64,000 bases of DNA from positions 760,681-824,680 of the forward strand of contig NZ_BSTD01000001.1 of NCBI RefSeq assembly GCF_030269325.1. Direction: 5' to 3'. This stretch comes from Amycolatopsis sp. NBRC 101858. GTDB lineage: Bacteria > Actinomycetota > Actinomycetes > Mycobacteriales > Pseudonocardiaceae. The notes below the pieces were generated by a model. The model worked only from the letters and a program-made list of their open reading frames with translations, did no database searches and had not been told where the DNA came from. Shown here in pieces: positions 37,473 through 44,891 of this stretch (its first letter is position 1; each line of letters opens with the position of its first letter). Both the position numbers and the translations under genes were made by a program.

Positions 37473-37517
37473 CCCTCCGGAGGCAGGTGTCGCAGGTTCG
37501 AATCCTGCCGAGGGCAC
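37473..37517 (+). repeat. Right attachment-site core (displaced tRNA-Arg 3' half)
   Basis: This is an exact 45-bp copy of 34574-34618. It lacks the 5' half of a tRNA, so it is not a gene. It marks the original chromosomal position of the tRNA 3' end before insertion. Automatic annotators may miscall a protein here because the T-arm translates as SQVRILPRA. Confidence 0.9.
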
Positions 37518-37539
37518 CCTCTTCAGAAAACGCAAAACC

Positions 37540-37570
37540 GGCCCCTACCAACGAGAACGCGGTAGGGGCC
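37540..37570 (+). terminator. Original tRNA-Arg terminator, now downstream of the island
   Basis: GGCCCCTACC (37540-37549) pairs with GGTAGGGGCC (37561-37570), a 10-bp stem with an 11-base loop, 22 bases after the displaced tRNA end. It fits as the pre-insertion terminator of tRNA-Arg and also lies at the 3' end of the convergent MarR gene. Confidence 0.65.
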
Positions 37571-37611
37571 GAATGCGTTGCGGGCAGTCATGAACCCGTC
37601 ACGTCGGTCTC

Positions 37612-38034
37612 TCAAACAGTCGGGTCGGGGCCGAGCGCCCGGTCGAGCAGCTCGCCCAGCTGGTCGACCTCCGCCGCCGACAGATCGCTGAACGAAGACT
37701 CGGCCACGGCGTCCACCAAGCCCTGCCCCTCGGCGCGCAAGCGCGCCCCCTCTTCGGTGAGCCGGTGCCGTACCGCGCGGCCCGGTCCCGGCACCCGTTC
37801 GATCAGACCCCGCTCGGCCATTCGCGTGGCCAGCGAACCGAAGGACTGGTCGGTCTGGAACGTCAGCACCGCCAAGTCATGCAGCGACGCTTCCGGCTCG
37901 CGGTGCAGGTGCCGCAGCGTGTCCCACTGCACCAGTGACAGCCCCAGCGGCGCCAAGGCACGGCTCAGCGCGCGGTGGTGGCGGTACTGCAGGCGCTTCA
38001 CGGCCAACGAGACATCACCGGGGCGGTACTTCAT
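37612..38034 (-). CDS. MarR-family regulator
   Basis: This 140-residue winged-helix regulator (MKYRPGDVSLAVKRLQYRHH) has the core LSLVQWDTLRHLHREPEASLHDLAVLTFQTDQSFGSLATRMAERGLIERV and a short wing (GPGRAVRHRLTEEG). ATG at 38034 is preferred to a GTG two codons upstream. It is divergent from a three-gene operon (hydrolase, lactonase-like, monooxygenase) across a long palindrome, so it likely represses that operon and itself. The ligand is unknown. It lies next to the tRNA island but outside its repeats. Confidence 0.88.
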   Translation of the reverse strand: MKYRPGDVSLAVKRLQYRHHRALSRALAPLGLSLVQWDTLRHLHREPEASLHDLAVLTFQTDQSFGSLATRMAERGLIERVPGPGRAVRHRLTEEGARLRAEGQGLVDAVAESSFSDLSAAEVDQLGELLDRALGPDPTV

Positions 38035-38070
38035 GCGCACACCCTAACCGACCGGAGACAGCTTGCTTAT

Positions 38071-38098
38071 CTAAGTAACCTTATATAAGGTTCCTTAG
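38071..38098. promoter_or_regulatory. 28-bp palindromic MarR operator
   Basis: The central 16 bases AACCTTATATAAGGTT (38077-38092) are a perfect palindrome. CTAAG and CTTAG flank it symmetrically with one mismatched pair. This AT-rich island in a GC-rich genome overlaps a likely promoter for the rightward operon (TTGCTT at 38063-38068 and TAAGGT at 38086-38091, spacing 17). The divergent MarR is the obvious ligand. Confidence 0.75.
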
Positions 38099-38126
38099 GT
38101 ACCGAGTTCACGACCGAGAAGGACCC

Positions 38127-38912
38127 ATGACGACTCTCCCCGCGGCCGGCTCCCTCCGGCCCACCCGCACTGAAACCCGCACCCTCGGCCCGGTCGAGGT
38201 GACCCTCCAGGACCGCGACCGCACCCGCCCGTTCCTGCTCCTGCACGGCGGTGGCGGCGTCGCCACCATGGCCGGCTTCGCCGATCTGCTCGCCGAGCGC
38301 ACGCACTCCCGGGTGCTGCTGCCCACCCACCCCGGGTTCGGCGGCACGCCGAAGGACGACAGCCTGACCGGCGTCACCGAACTGGCGCAGGCGTACGTCG
38401 CGCTGCTGGACGAGCTCGACCTCACCGACGTCACCGTGATCGGCAACTCCTTCGGCGGCTGGCTGGCCGCCGAAATCGCCCTGCGGAAGAGCCCGCGGGT
38501 CAGCGGCGCGGTGATCATCGACGGGGTCGGCATCGAGGTCGACGGCCACCCGCTGACCGACGTCAGCGGCCTCTCTCCCGCCGAGCTCCGCGCGCACTCC
38601 TACCACGACCCGAGCAAGGCGCCCGTCCCGCCGGGCGGCGGCACCGGGCCCAGCCCGGACGTCCAGGCCCTGATCGGCTACACCGGCCCGGCCATGGCCG
38701 ACCCGACGCTCGCCGGCCGGCTCGGCGCCATCGACATCCCGGTCCACGTGCTCTGGGGCGAAAGCGACGGCATCGTCGACCCCGGCTACGGGAAGGCCTA
38801 CGCCGCCGCGATCCCGCTCGCGACGTTCACCCTGCTCCCCCGCACCGGCCACCTGCCGCAGGTCGAGACGCCCGAAGAGCTGCTGGGCGCACTGCTCGAC
38901 CTCGGCAACTGA
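38127..38912 (+). CDS. Alpha/beta hydrolase
   Basis: The 261-residue product has the oxyanion loop FLLLHGGGGVATMAGFADLL and the nucleophile elbow VIGNSFGGWLAAEIA (Ser). The acid appears in VLWGESDGIVDPGYG and the catalytic His in LPRTGHLPQVETPEEL, so all three catalytic residues are present. No lid motif identifies the substrate. GAGAAGGA precedes the ATG. It is the first gene of a MarR-controlled operon, 16 bases before the lactonase-like gene. Confidence 0.9.
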   Translation: MTTLPAAGSLRPTRTETRTLGPVEVTLQDRDRTRPFLLLHGGGGVATMAGFADLLAERTHSRVLLPTHPGFGGTPKDDSLTGVTELAQAYVALLDELDLTDVTVIGNSFGGWLAAEIALRKSPRVSGAVIIDGVGIEVDGHPLTDVSGLSPAELRAHSYHDPSKAPVPPGGGTGPSPDVQALIGYTGPAMADPTLAGRLGAIDIPVHVLWGESDGIVDPGYGKAYAAAIPLATFTLLPRTGHLPQVETPEELLGALLDLGN

Positions 38913-38928
38913 CCCCCAGGAGACCGGC

Positions 38929-39684
38929 ATGAGCACCTCGTTGACCGTGACCCGGATCGGGCACGCCTGCCAGCTGATCGAGATCGGCGGGATCCGCGTC
39001 CTGACCGACCCGTGGTTCACCCAGGCCGCGACCTACTACCAGGGCGAACCGGTCACCACGACCGTCGAAGCCCTCGGCCGCCTCGACGCGGTCGTCATCA
39101 GCCACGAGCACTACGACCACTGCGACCTCGACGCCCTCGTCACCGGCGGCTTCGACCTCACCACCCCGCTGATCGGCCCCGGCACGGTCGCGACCCTCGC
39201 GCGGGACAAGGGTTTCCGCGACATCCGCGTCGTCGAAGCCTGGGAAGCCGCCGAGGTCGGCGACCTCACCGTGACCGCCACCCCGGGCAAGCACGGCGTC
39301 CACGAAGTCACCTTCGTCCTCCAGTCCGGGGGCCGCACGGTCTTCTTCGGCGGCGACTCGCTGCGCGTCCCGGAGCTCGACACCATCCCGGACCGGTTCG
39401 GCCCGGTCGACCTGGCCATCCTGCCGACGAACGGCCTGTGCATCCGGCCGATGAACCTCGCGCAGGTGGTCATGGACGCCGAGGAAGCAGCCGGGCTGAC
39501 GGCCGCACTGAAGCCGGCGATGGCCGTGCCGCACCACTACGCCTTCCACAGCGGCCGCCTGGGCGACCGGATGATCACCAAGGGCGACCGGGACCCCCGG
39601 CACTACGCCGACGCGGTCGCGCGGCTCGCCCCGGAGGTCGACGTCCGCCTGGTCCTGCCCGGGACCACGGTCGTGGTCCCGTGA
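38929..39684 (+). CDS. MBL-fold metal-dependent hydrolase (UlaG-like)
   Basis: This 251-residue protein of the beta-lactamase-fold family starts with TVTRIGHACQLIEIGGIRVLTDPWF. It has the metal motif SHEHYDHCD (HxHxDH) and later VFFGGDSLRVPEL. The histidines in AVPHHYAFH resemble UlaG/YtnP-type hydrolases. The N-terminal GHAC- and DPW-type signature is common to proteins acting on lactones or cyclic phosphates. Its GTGA overlap with the monooxygenase gene shows co-translation. The substrate may be a product of the upstream hydrolase, but this is inference. Confidence 0.88.
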   Translation: MSTSLTVTRIGHACQLIEIGGIRVLTDPWFTQAATYYQGEPVTTTVEALGRLDAVVISHEHYDHCDLDALVTGGFDLTTPLIGPGTVATLARDKGFRDIRVVEAWEAAEVGDLTVTATPGKHGVHEVTFVLQSGGRTVFFGGDSLRVPELDTIPDRFGPVDLAILPTNGLCIRPMNLAQVVMDAEEAAGLTAALKPAMAVPHHYAFHSGRLGDRMITKGDRDPRHYADAVARLAPEVDVRLVLPGTTVVVP

Positions 39685-40043
39685 CCGACCGGCGGTTCGT
39701 GCCCGAGGTCGGCGACGACCTCCCGCCCGGCGAGCGGCCGATGATCGCCGTCGTCCGGGCGATCCCCGGGCACGAAGACCGGCTCGCCGCCGCCATCGCG
39801 GTGCTCACCACCGCGGTGCGGCGCGAGCCCGGCTGCGTGGAGTTCCGGTCGTTCCGGGACATCGGCGACCCGGGAACCTTTCGCCTCTACGAGATCTACG
39901 CCGACACCGACGCGTTCCGGGCCCACCTCGAGACCACGCACGTGGCGCACTTCTTCACCGAACTGGCCCGGCACAGCACCGCCGACGCCGGCGCACTGAC
40001 CCAGCTCGCCGAGTTGCCCGGATCCGAAGACGACGAGCGGTAG
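39681..40043 (+). CDS. Antibiotic biosynthesis monooxygenase (ABM) domain protein
   Basis: This 120-residue dimeric alpha/beta-barrel protein has IAVVRAIPGHEDRLAAAIAVLTTAVRREPGCVEFRSF and YEIYADTDAFRAHLETTHVAHF, the conserved ABM/quinol monooxygenase pattern. The GTG overlaps the UlaG-like stop (GTGA). Members oxidise small aromatics without a cofactor or bind haem. Together with the two preceding genes it forms a MarR-regulated operon that may detoxify a quinone- or lactone-type compound. Confidence 0.85.
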   Translation: MTDRRFVPEVGDDLPPGERPMIAVVRAIPGHEDRLAAAIAVLTTAVRREPGCVEFRSFRDIGDPGTFRLYEIYADTDAFRAHLETTHVAHFFTELARHSTADAGALTQLAELPGSEDDER

Positions 40044-40058
40044 CAGCCCAGGTGCGAC

Positions 40059-40652
40059 TCATTCCTCCGGCGGGGCCCCGCGCCAGCGCCACCCGGTCTG
40101 CTTCGCACGGCCCGGAACCTCGACGCGGTCCATAGCCCACAGCAACGCCGTCCACGGATCCAACTCCGAGACGTCGCCCAGGTGCGGGAACAGCCGCGAC
40201 ACCGTCCGCGCGCAGACCTCGCGGGGCGGGTCCAGTGCCAGGCCGAGGCCGCGGGCCACGTCTTCCCCGTGGACCAGCACCTCCGCGCAGCCCATTGCCG
40301 CGAAGCCGCCCGGGTCCGCGGTGCCCGTCGGGTGGTACGCGCGGGCCTCCGGCGGGGACGTTCGGACCACCGCGGAGAGAATTGTGCTGCCCGCCAACGC
40401 GAACTCCAGCGCGTCGGCCGAGGACGCGTCCTTCGCCAACGACGCCAGGAAAGGCACGTAACCACTGGGACGACGCGAGACGAGCTGAGCCGCGTACGAC
40501 AGCAAACAGTCGCCGACGTGCTCCGCCGTGTGCCAAGCGTCCAGGTCGCCCGTGCCCGTCGCGGTCGCCCAATCCTCGGACGCCGCCGGGCGCACAGCGT
40601 CGGCCAGGCAGGCGATGGCCGCGTCGAGGTCAGCGGCGGTAACCGGATTCAT
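40059..40652 (-). CDS. DinB-superfamily protein, mycothiol-dependent maleylpyruvate isomerase-like
   Basis: The 197-residue protein has the metal-binding pattern of the DinB/MDMPI N-terminal domain: His in DLDAWHTAEHVGDCLLSYA and a later CAEVLVHGEDVARGLGL. These actinobacterial proteins often use mycothiol as thiol cofactor. The ATG overlaps the AraC gene's stop (ATGA), so it is co-translated with that regulator. The substrate is unknown; isomerase activity should not be assumed from the family name. Confidence 0.8.
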   Translation of the reverse strand: MNPVTAADLDAAIACLADAVRPAASEDWATATGTGDLDAWHTAEHVGDCLLSYAAQLVSRRPSGYVPFLASLAKDASSADALEFALAGSTILSAVVRTSPPEARAYHPTGTADPGGFAAMGCAEVLVHGEDVARGLGLALDPPREVCARTVSRLFPHLGDVSELDPWTALLWAMDRVEVPGRAKQTGWRWRGAPPEE

Positions 40653-41527
40653 GATCGGGACCCTAGCCGGTAGTTTCCCGGCGCGGCACCGAACTCGCGC
40701 TTGAACGCGTGCGAGAACGCGAAAGGCGAGCCGTAGCCGACCCTCGAAGCGATCGACGGCAGGGGAAGGTCGGTGTCCTGCAACAAGCGCGCTGCCGTCG
40801 TCAAGCGCCACCACGTCAGGTACGCCATCGGCGAGTGGCCGGTCAACGCCGTGAACCGGCGGGCGAGCGTCGCGCGGGACAGGCCTGCCCTGGACGCCAG
40901 ATCCTCGATGCGCCACGGTGCCCCGGGATTTTCGTGCAGGGCCTCCAGCGCCGACGCGATCGCCGGATCGCGCAACGCCTGGGGCCAGCCCGCGCCCGGG
41001 TTTCCCGCCAGCCACGCGCGGATCAAGTACACCAGCAGCAAGTCCAGCAGACCGGCGAGGACGGTGGCCGAACCCGGGCGCGACGACGTCACCTCCGCGC
41101 CGAGCAGCTCGATCGCCGCCCGGAGTTCCGGAGCGCCGCCGACCTGAGCCGGGATGTGCACCACCTCCGGCAGGCTCGCCAGCACCGGGTGACGGCGCGC
41201 CTGGGACAGGCGGTACTTGCCGCACAGGAACTCCGTCCGGCCGTCCGGCTCGGGCACCGCCGTCTCGAACGGCACCGCACCCGACGCGTCCGGCCGCGAC
41301 GACAGCGTGTGCTCGCTGCCGTGCGGGACCAGGACCACGTCGCCCGCGCCCAGGGGTACCGGGTCGCCGTCGGGCGGGATCAGCCAGCCGTTGCCGCGCA
41401 GGAGCACGTGAAAGCCCGCGCCCTCGTACGGCGCGAAGCGGTAACACCACTCGGCGCCGGCCCGCAGCCGGTTCGAGGTCGGCTGCCCGATCCGCACCGC
41501 CGCGATTGCGTCGCTCAAGAGGTCCAC
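40649..41527 (-). CDS. AraC-family regulator with N-terminal cupin
   Basis: The 292-residue protein has a cupin sensor domain (GAGFHVLLRGNGWLIPPDGDPVPLGAGDVVLVPHGSEHTLSS, about residues 35-80) and a C-terminal double helix-turn-helix (WRIEDLASRAGLSRATLARRFTALTGHSPMAYLTWWRL and IASRVGYGSPFAFSHAFKREFGAAPG). GTG at 41527 is supported by a TATAGT -10 only six bases upstream, implying a leaderless message. It is followed by the DinB gene and is divergent from an MBL hydrolase, which it may control. Confidence 0.92.
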   Translation of the reverse strand: MDLLSDAIAAVRIGQPTSNRLRAGAEWCYRFAPYEGAGFHVLLRGNGWLIPPDGDPVPLGAGDVVLVPHGSEHTLSSRPDASGAVPFETAVPEPDGRTEFLCGKYRLSQARRHPVLASLPEVVHIPAQVGGAPELRAAIELLGAEVTSSRPGSATVLAGLLDLLLVYLIRAWLAGNPGAGWPQALRDPAIASALEALHENPGAPWRIEDLASRAGLSRATLARRFTALTGHSPMAYLTWWRLTTAARLLQDTDLPLPSIASRVGYGSPFAFSHAFKREFGAAPGNYRLGSRS

Positions 41528-41533
41528 ACGACA

Positions 41534-41539
41534 ACTATA
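41534..41539 (-). promoter_or_regulatory. -10 element of the AraC gene (probable leaderless transcript)
   Basis: TATAGT on the minus strand ends six bases before the GTG start, so the transcript should begin at the start codon. There is no Shine-Dalgarno. The 81-base divergent region also contains the start of the MBL gene's leader. Confidence 0.55.
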
Positions 41540-41608
41540 AGACGTTCGCGCATCAATGTGAGCCGAGAGAGCATTGGAAAGCTCAAATGAGAGCGTCAGA
41601 GTGGAGTC

Positions 41609-42523
41609 ATGTACATCGGTGACGTCGAAGTCGTGAAGGTCCTCGAGTGGCAAGGCGAGATCGCCCCCGCGCGGACCATCGTCCCCAGCCCGCCAGAGCT
41701 CTGGCAGGACAACGCCCACTGGCTCGCGCCCGACCACTGGAACCCCGAGACCGGCGGCTACCGCGGCACGGTCCAGACCTGGGTGCTGCGCAGCGAAGGC
41801 CGGGTCATCCTCGTCGACACCGGCGTCGGCAACGACCGAGACCGCCCGCAGATCCCGCTCTTCGACCACCTGACGACGAACTTCCTCGACCGCCTGGCCG
41901 ATGCCGGCGTCCGGCCCGAAGACGTCGACGTCGTCGTCAACACCCACATCCACTACGACCACGTCGGCTGGAACACCTTGCGGCGCAACGGCGAATGGGT
42001 TCCCGCCTTCCCCAACGCCACCTACCTGATCCCCCGCGCCGACCAGACGTACTTCGACCCGCGCAACGCCCACCGGCGGCCCGCCCCGCGCACCGAGCAC
42101 GACCAGCTGCGCCGCGAAGGCAGCCTGCTCGTCTACGCCGACAGCATCGCGCCCGTACTCGGCAAAGCCGTGCTGTGGGAGGGAAAGCACCGCATCGACC
42201 GCAACCTGACCCTCGAACCCGCGCCCGGCCACACGCCCGGTTCGTCCGTCGTCCGCCTGGCCTCCGGCGGCGAGCGCGCCGTGTTCGTCGGCGACCTGCT
42301 GCACAGCCCTGTCCAGGTTCTCGCACCCCAGCACAGCAGCTGCTTCTGCGAAGACGACCAGCAAGCCGCCGTCACCCGGCGCCGCGTCCTCGAACGCGCC
42401 GCCGACGAGCGCGAGCTCGTCGTCCCGGCGCACTTCGCCGGCCCCGGCGCGGCCGAAGTGCGGCGTGACGGCAGCCGGTTCGCCATCAGCCGCTGGGCGG
42501 GTGATCCTGTCGAAAACCTGTGA
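41609..42523 (+). CDS. MBL-fold hydrolase (lactonase/glyoxalase II-like)
   Basis: The 304-residue protein has the zinc motif VNTHIHYDHVGWN (HxHxDH), LEPAPGHTPGSSVVRLA (third His) and FVGDLLHSPVQVL (bridging Asp). A final His is in VVPAHFAGPG, so the dinuclear site is complete. The N-terminus YIGDVEVVKVLEWQGEIAPA resembles quorum-quenching lactonases and related enzymes. It is divergent from the AraC/DinB operon. The substrate is unresolved; an N-acyl homoserine or gamma-butyrolactone ester is possible but unproven. Confidence 0.88.
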   Translation: MYIGDVEVVKVLEWQGEIAPARTIVPSPPELWQDNAHWLAPDHWNPETGGYRGTVQTWVLRSEGRVILVDTGVGNDRDRPQIPLFDHLTTNFLDRLADAGVRPEDVDVVVNTHIHYDHVGWNTLRRNGEWVPAFPNATYLIPRADQTYFDPRNAHRRPAPRTEHDQLRREGSLLVYADSIAPVLGKAVLWEGKHRIDRNLTLEPAPGHTPGSSVVRLASGGERAVFVGDLLHSPVQVLAPQHSSCFCEDDQQAAVTRRRVLERAADERELVVPAHFAGPGAAEVRRDGSRFAISRWAGDPVENL

Positions 42524-42584
42524 ATCGGACAGAACTGGCACTCCCCGCGGCGCCTCCGCGTTGTCAGGGTGACAAGGAGGAACC

Positions 42585-42860
42585 ATGGGTGCACTTGGGA
42601 CGCTGCTCGGCTTCTTGCTGAGCCTGTACCTGCTCGTGCTGATCGCGCGGATGGTGCTGGACTGGGTGGGAATGCTGGCCGACAGCCCGCCGTGGGCGCG
42701 GCGGGCGCGCAGCCTCGCCTACTCGGCCACCGAGCCGGTCATCGGGCCGGTGCGGCGGGTCGTGCGGCCGGTGCGGATCGGCGGGATCTCGCTCGACCTC
42801 GCCTTCACGCTGGTCTTCATCGGCGTGATCGTGCTGCGGGGGATCGTCTTCGCGCTCTAA
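42585..42860 (+). CDS. YggT-family membrane protein
   Basis: This 91-residue protein has two membrane segments (residues about 4-28 and 70-90). The central RARSLAYSATEPVIGPVRRVVRPVRIGGISLDLAF is the YggT signature (P-x-x-R-x-x-P). AAGGAGGAACC precedes the ATG. YggT genes usually lie near divIVA/sepF in actinobacteria; here it is alone, so this is a second or relocated copy. Roles in osmotic stress or division are suggested for the family. The stop overlaps the convergent TetR stop. Confidence 0.88.
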   Translation: MGALGTLLGFLLSLYLLVLIARMVLDWVGMLADSPPWARRARSLAYSATEPVIGPVRRVVRPVRIGGISLDLAFTLVFIGVIVLRGIVFAL

Positions 42861-43519
42861 AGACTGCCGCGGAAGCCCGCCGAGAGCCGGTCGATGCCGC
42901 GTTCCAGCTCGGCGCGGACGCCGCGCAGGTCGACGCCGTCCGGGTCGATCAGCGCCTGCATCGAGATCCCGCGCAGCTGCGCCAGCAGCGCCCCCGCGTA
43001 CGCGTCGGCGTCGCGGACCCCGGTGATGGACCCGTCCGCGACGCCGCTGGCCAGGGTCTGGGCGATGGCGAACCGGAACCGGCGGTCGGCCTCGGTCAGC
43101 GCGCCGCGCAGGGCCGAGTACTCCGCCGCCGCGTCGCCCCAGCACGCCAGGAAGGCCTGGTTGAGCGTCGGCATCGTGCGGATGAGCTCGAAGATGATGT
43201 CGAGCAGCGCGCGCAGCATGTCCATCGGCGTCGCGGTGGCCGAGCCGGTCCGGGCCGCGACGGCCTCGCTGTAGGCGGTGGTGAACTCTTCAACGGCGTA
43301 CTCGACCAGCCGCTGACCGAGCCCGTCCTTGTCGCCGAAGTGCTGGAAGATGACGGACCGCGCGTAGCCGGACCGCGCGCAGACGGCCCCGATCTTCAGC
43401 CGGCCGAAGCCCTCGTCGGCGATCAGGTGCGCGGCGGCGTTGAGGATGCGCGCCTCGACGGCGGCGTCTTCGCCGTCCTGCGGGATCCGGTCTGCGGCGG
43501 AGCGGTCCACGGGCGTCAT
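42857..43519 (-). CDS. TetR/AcrR-family regulator
   Basis: The 220-residue regulator has the helix-turn-helix VEARILNAAAHLIADEGFGRLKIGAVCARSGYARSVIFQHFGDKDGLGQRLVEY (about residues 20-74) and a helical ligand domain. The ATG at 43519 is preferred to a GTG three codons upstream. It is divergent from an FAD monooxygenase, a common pairing in which the TetR protein represses the monooxygenase and responds to its substrate. Its stop overlaps the convergent yggT-type gene. Confidence 0.9.
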   Translation of the reverse strand: MTPVDRSAADRIPQDGEDAAVEARILNAAAHLIADEGFGRLKIGAVCARSGYARSVIFQHFGDKDGLGQRLVEYAVEEFTTAYSEAVAARTGSATATPMDMLRALLDIIFELIRTMPTLNQAFLACWGDAAAEYSALRGALTEADRRFRFAIAQTLASGVADGSITGVRDADAYAGALLAQLRGISMQALIDPDGVDLRGVRAELERGIDRLSAGFRGSL

Positions 43520-43551
43520 GCTAGCCACTCGAACCGGACACCACCGGCCGA

Positions 43552-43578
43552 ACGGTCAGCGAATCGTGCGCGGACCGT
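43552..43578. promoter_or_regulatory. Possible TetR operator
   Basis: ACGGTC (43552-43557) and GACCGT (43573-43578) are inverted around 15 bases, and the word GTCAGCG occurs twice in the same orientation. It lies between the divergent TetR and monooxygenase genes. The symmetry is short, so the assignment is tentative. Confidence 0.35.
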
Positions 43579-43631
43579 CAGCGCGAGGGAGCAGCTTGGG
43601 GTCATCACCACCGACCCGAGAGGACCCTCCG

Positions 43632-44822
43632 ATGACTGCCAAGACCGTGCTCGTGTCCGGGGCCAGCATCGCCGGCCCGGCCGCGGCCTACTGGCTGCGC
43701 CGCCACGGCTACCGCGTGACCGTCGTCGAGACCGCGCCCGCGCTGCGGCCCGGCGGGCAGGCCGTCGACTTCCGGGGTGAGCAGGTGAAGCTCCTGAAGG
43801 CCATGGGCATCCTCGACGACGTCCGCCGCTTCGAGACCGCCATGGGCGACCAGACCGTGCTCGGCCTCGACGCGCGGCCGCAGCTGACCGTGCCCGGCGC
43901 CGCCTGGAGCGGGGAGGTCGAGATCCTGCGCGGCGACCTCGCGCGGATCCTCTACGAGCACACCGAGGACTACACCGAATACGTCTTCGGCGACCGTGTC
44001 ACGAGCCTCACCGAGACCGCGGACGGCGTCGACGTCACCTTCCGGCACGGCGCGCCGCGGCGGTTCGACCTCGTCGTCGGGGCCGACGGCGTGCACTCCG
44101 GGGTGCGGGCCGCCGCCTTCGGGCCCGAGACGGAGTTCCGCCGCGACCTCGGGTTCGGGATCGCCGGGTTCACCGCGCCCAACCACCTCGGCCTCGACCA
44201 CACCAGCGTCATGTACAACGAGCCCGGCCGCGGCCTGACCGTGGGCAGCCACCGCCTCCCGGACCGGCTGCACGTCGGCCTGGTCTTCGCCGCCGACGGC
44301 GTCGAGTTCCGCCGCCGCACCGCGGACGAGCAGCGCACCCTGGTCGCGCGGCTCTTCGCGGACACCGGCTGGGAGACGCCGCGGCTGCTCGAGGCGCTGC
44401 CGGAGGCGGACGACCTGTACGTCGATTCGATCAGCCAGATCCACCTCGACCGCTGGTCGAAGGGCCGGGTCGTGCTGCTCGGCGACGCCGCCTGGTGCGC
44501 CGGGCCCGGCGGGTCCGGCACCGGGCTCGCCATGATGGGCGCCCAGGTGCTGGCCGGTGAGCTCGCGGCGGCCGGCGGCGACCACGTGACGGCGTTCGCG
44601 AAGTACGAAGAGCGCCTGCGCAAGCCGGCCACGGTCGGGCAGAAGAACGGCAAGGGCTCGGGCAACTTCCTCGCCCCGCGCACCGCCGCGAAGATCCGCA
44701 GCCGCAACCGCGCCTACCGGATGCTGAGCACGCGGCTGTTCGGCAAGGTGTTCACCTGGATGACCGACCGCGCGGCCAACGCGCTGGAATATCGTGAGTA
44801 CCCCGCGCTCACGTCCGCGTGA
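43632..44822 (+). CDS. FAD-dependent monooxygenase
   Basis: The 396-residue flavoprotein of the PHBH/TetX group has the N-terminal dinucleotide motif VLVSGASIAGPAAAYWLRRHGYRVTVVE, the DG motif DLVVGADGVHSGVR and the FAD/ribityl-binding GD motif GRVVLLGDAAWCAGPGGSGTGLAMMGA. The motif SGASIAG replaces the more usual GxGxxG with a Ser/Ala variant seen in many actinobacterial members. Its gene is divergent from a TetR regulator. The substrate may be an aromatic or antibiotic-like molecule; resistance cannot be claimed. Confidence 0.92.
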   Translation: MTAKTVLVSGASIAGPAAAYWLRRHGYRVTVVETAPALRPGGQAVDFRGEQVKLLKAMGILDDVRRFETAMGDQTVLGLDARPQLTVPGAAWSGEVEILRGDLARILYEHTEDYTEYVFGDRVTSLTETADGVDVTFRHGAPRRFDLVVGADGVHSGVRAAAFGPETEFRRDLGFGIAGFTAPNHLGLDHTSVMYNEPGRGLTVGSHRLPDRLHVGLVFAADGVEFRRRTADEQRTLVARLFADTGWETPRLLEALPEADDLYVDSISQIHLDRWSKGRVVLLGDAAWCAGPGGSGTGLAMMGAQVLAGELAAAGGDHVTAFAKYEERLRKPATVGQKNGKGSGNFLAPRTAAKIRSRNRAYRMLSTRLFGKVFTWMTDRAANALEYREYPALTSA

Positions 44823-44891
44823 GGCGCCGATCTTCGTCTCATCGGGGGACTCGGCTGGCGACCCGGCGTGGCGTACGTCACTCTTGACGCC

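Larger units (their letters stand above)
34618..37517 (+). mobile_element. Small tRNA-Arg-integrated island carrying an NB-ARC/TPR gene
   Basis: About 2.9 kb is bounded by the 45-bp tRNA repeats. It contains one large gene (35051-37276), a hairpin right after the tRNA, and a second 15-bp direct repeat CTTCCCAATGCGTTC at 34725-34739 and 37380-37394. No integrase, excisionase or replication gene is visible. It may be a remnant that lost its integrase, or a satellite mobilised in trans. Segments 34645-35050 and 37277-37472 hold no convincing gene; short frames there (for example one reading SQVRILPRA) are translations of the tRNA. The cargo has two TTA codons, unlike most of the core genes I read. 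Confidence 0.82.

Noticed and set aside
37427-38047. 206-residue frame across the right att core
   Set aside because: Also contains the SQVRILPRA tRNA artefact, and its latter part is antisense to the MarR gene.
43096-44585. Long minus-strand frames opposite the FAD monooxygenase
   Set aside because: Antisense shadows; the plus-strand frame has the complete flavoprotein motifs.
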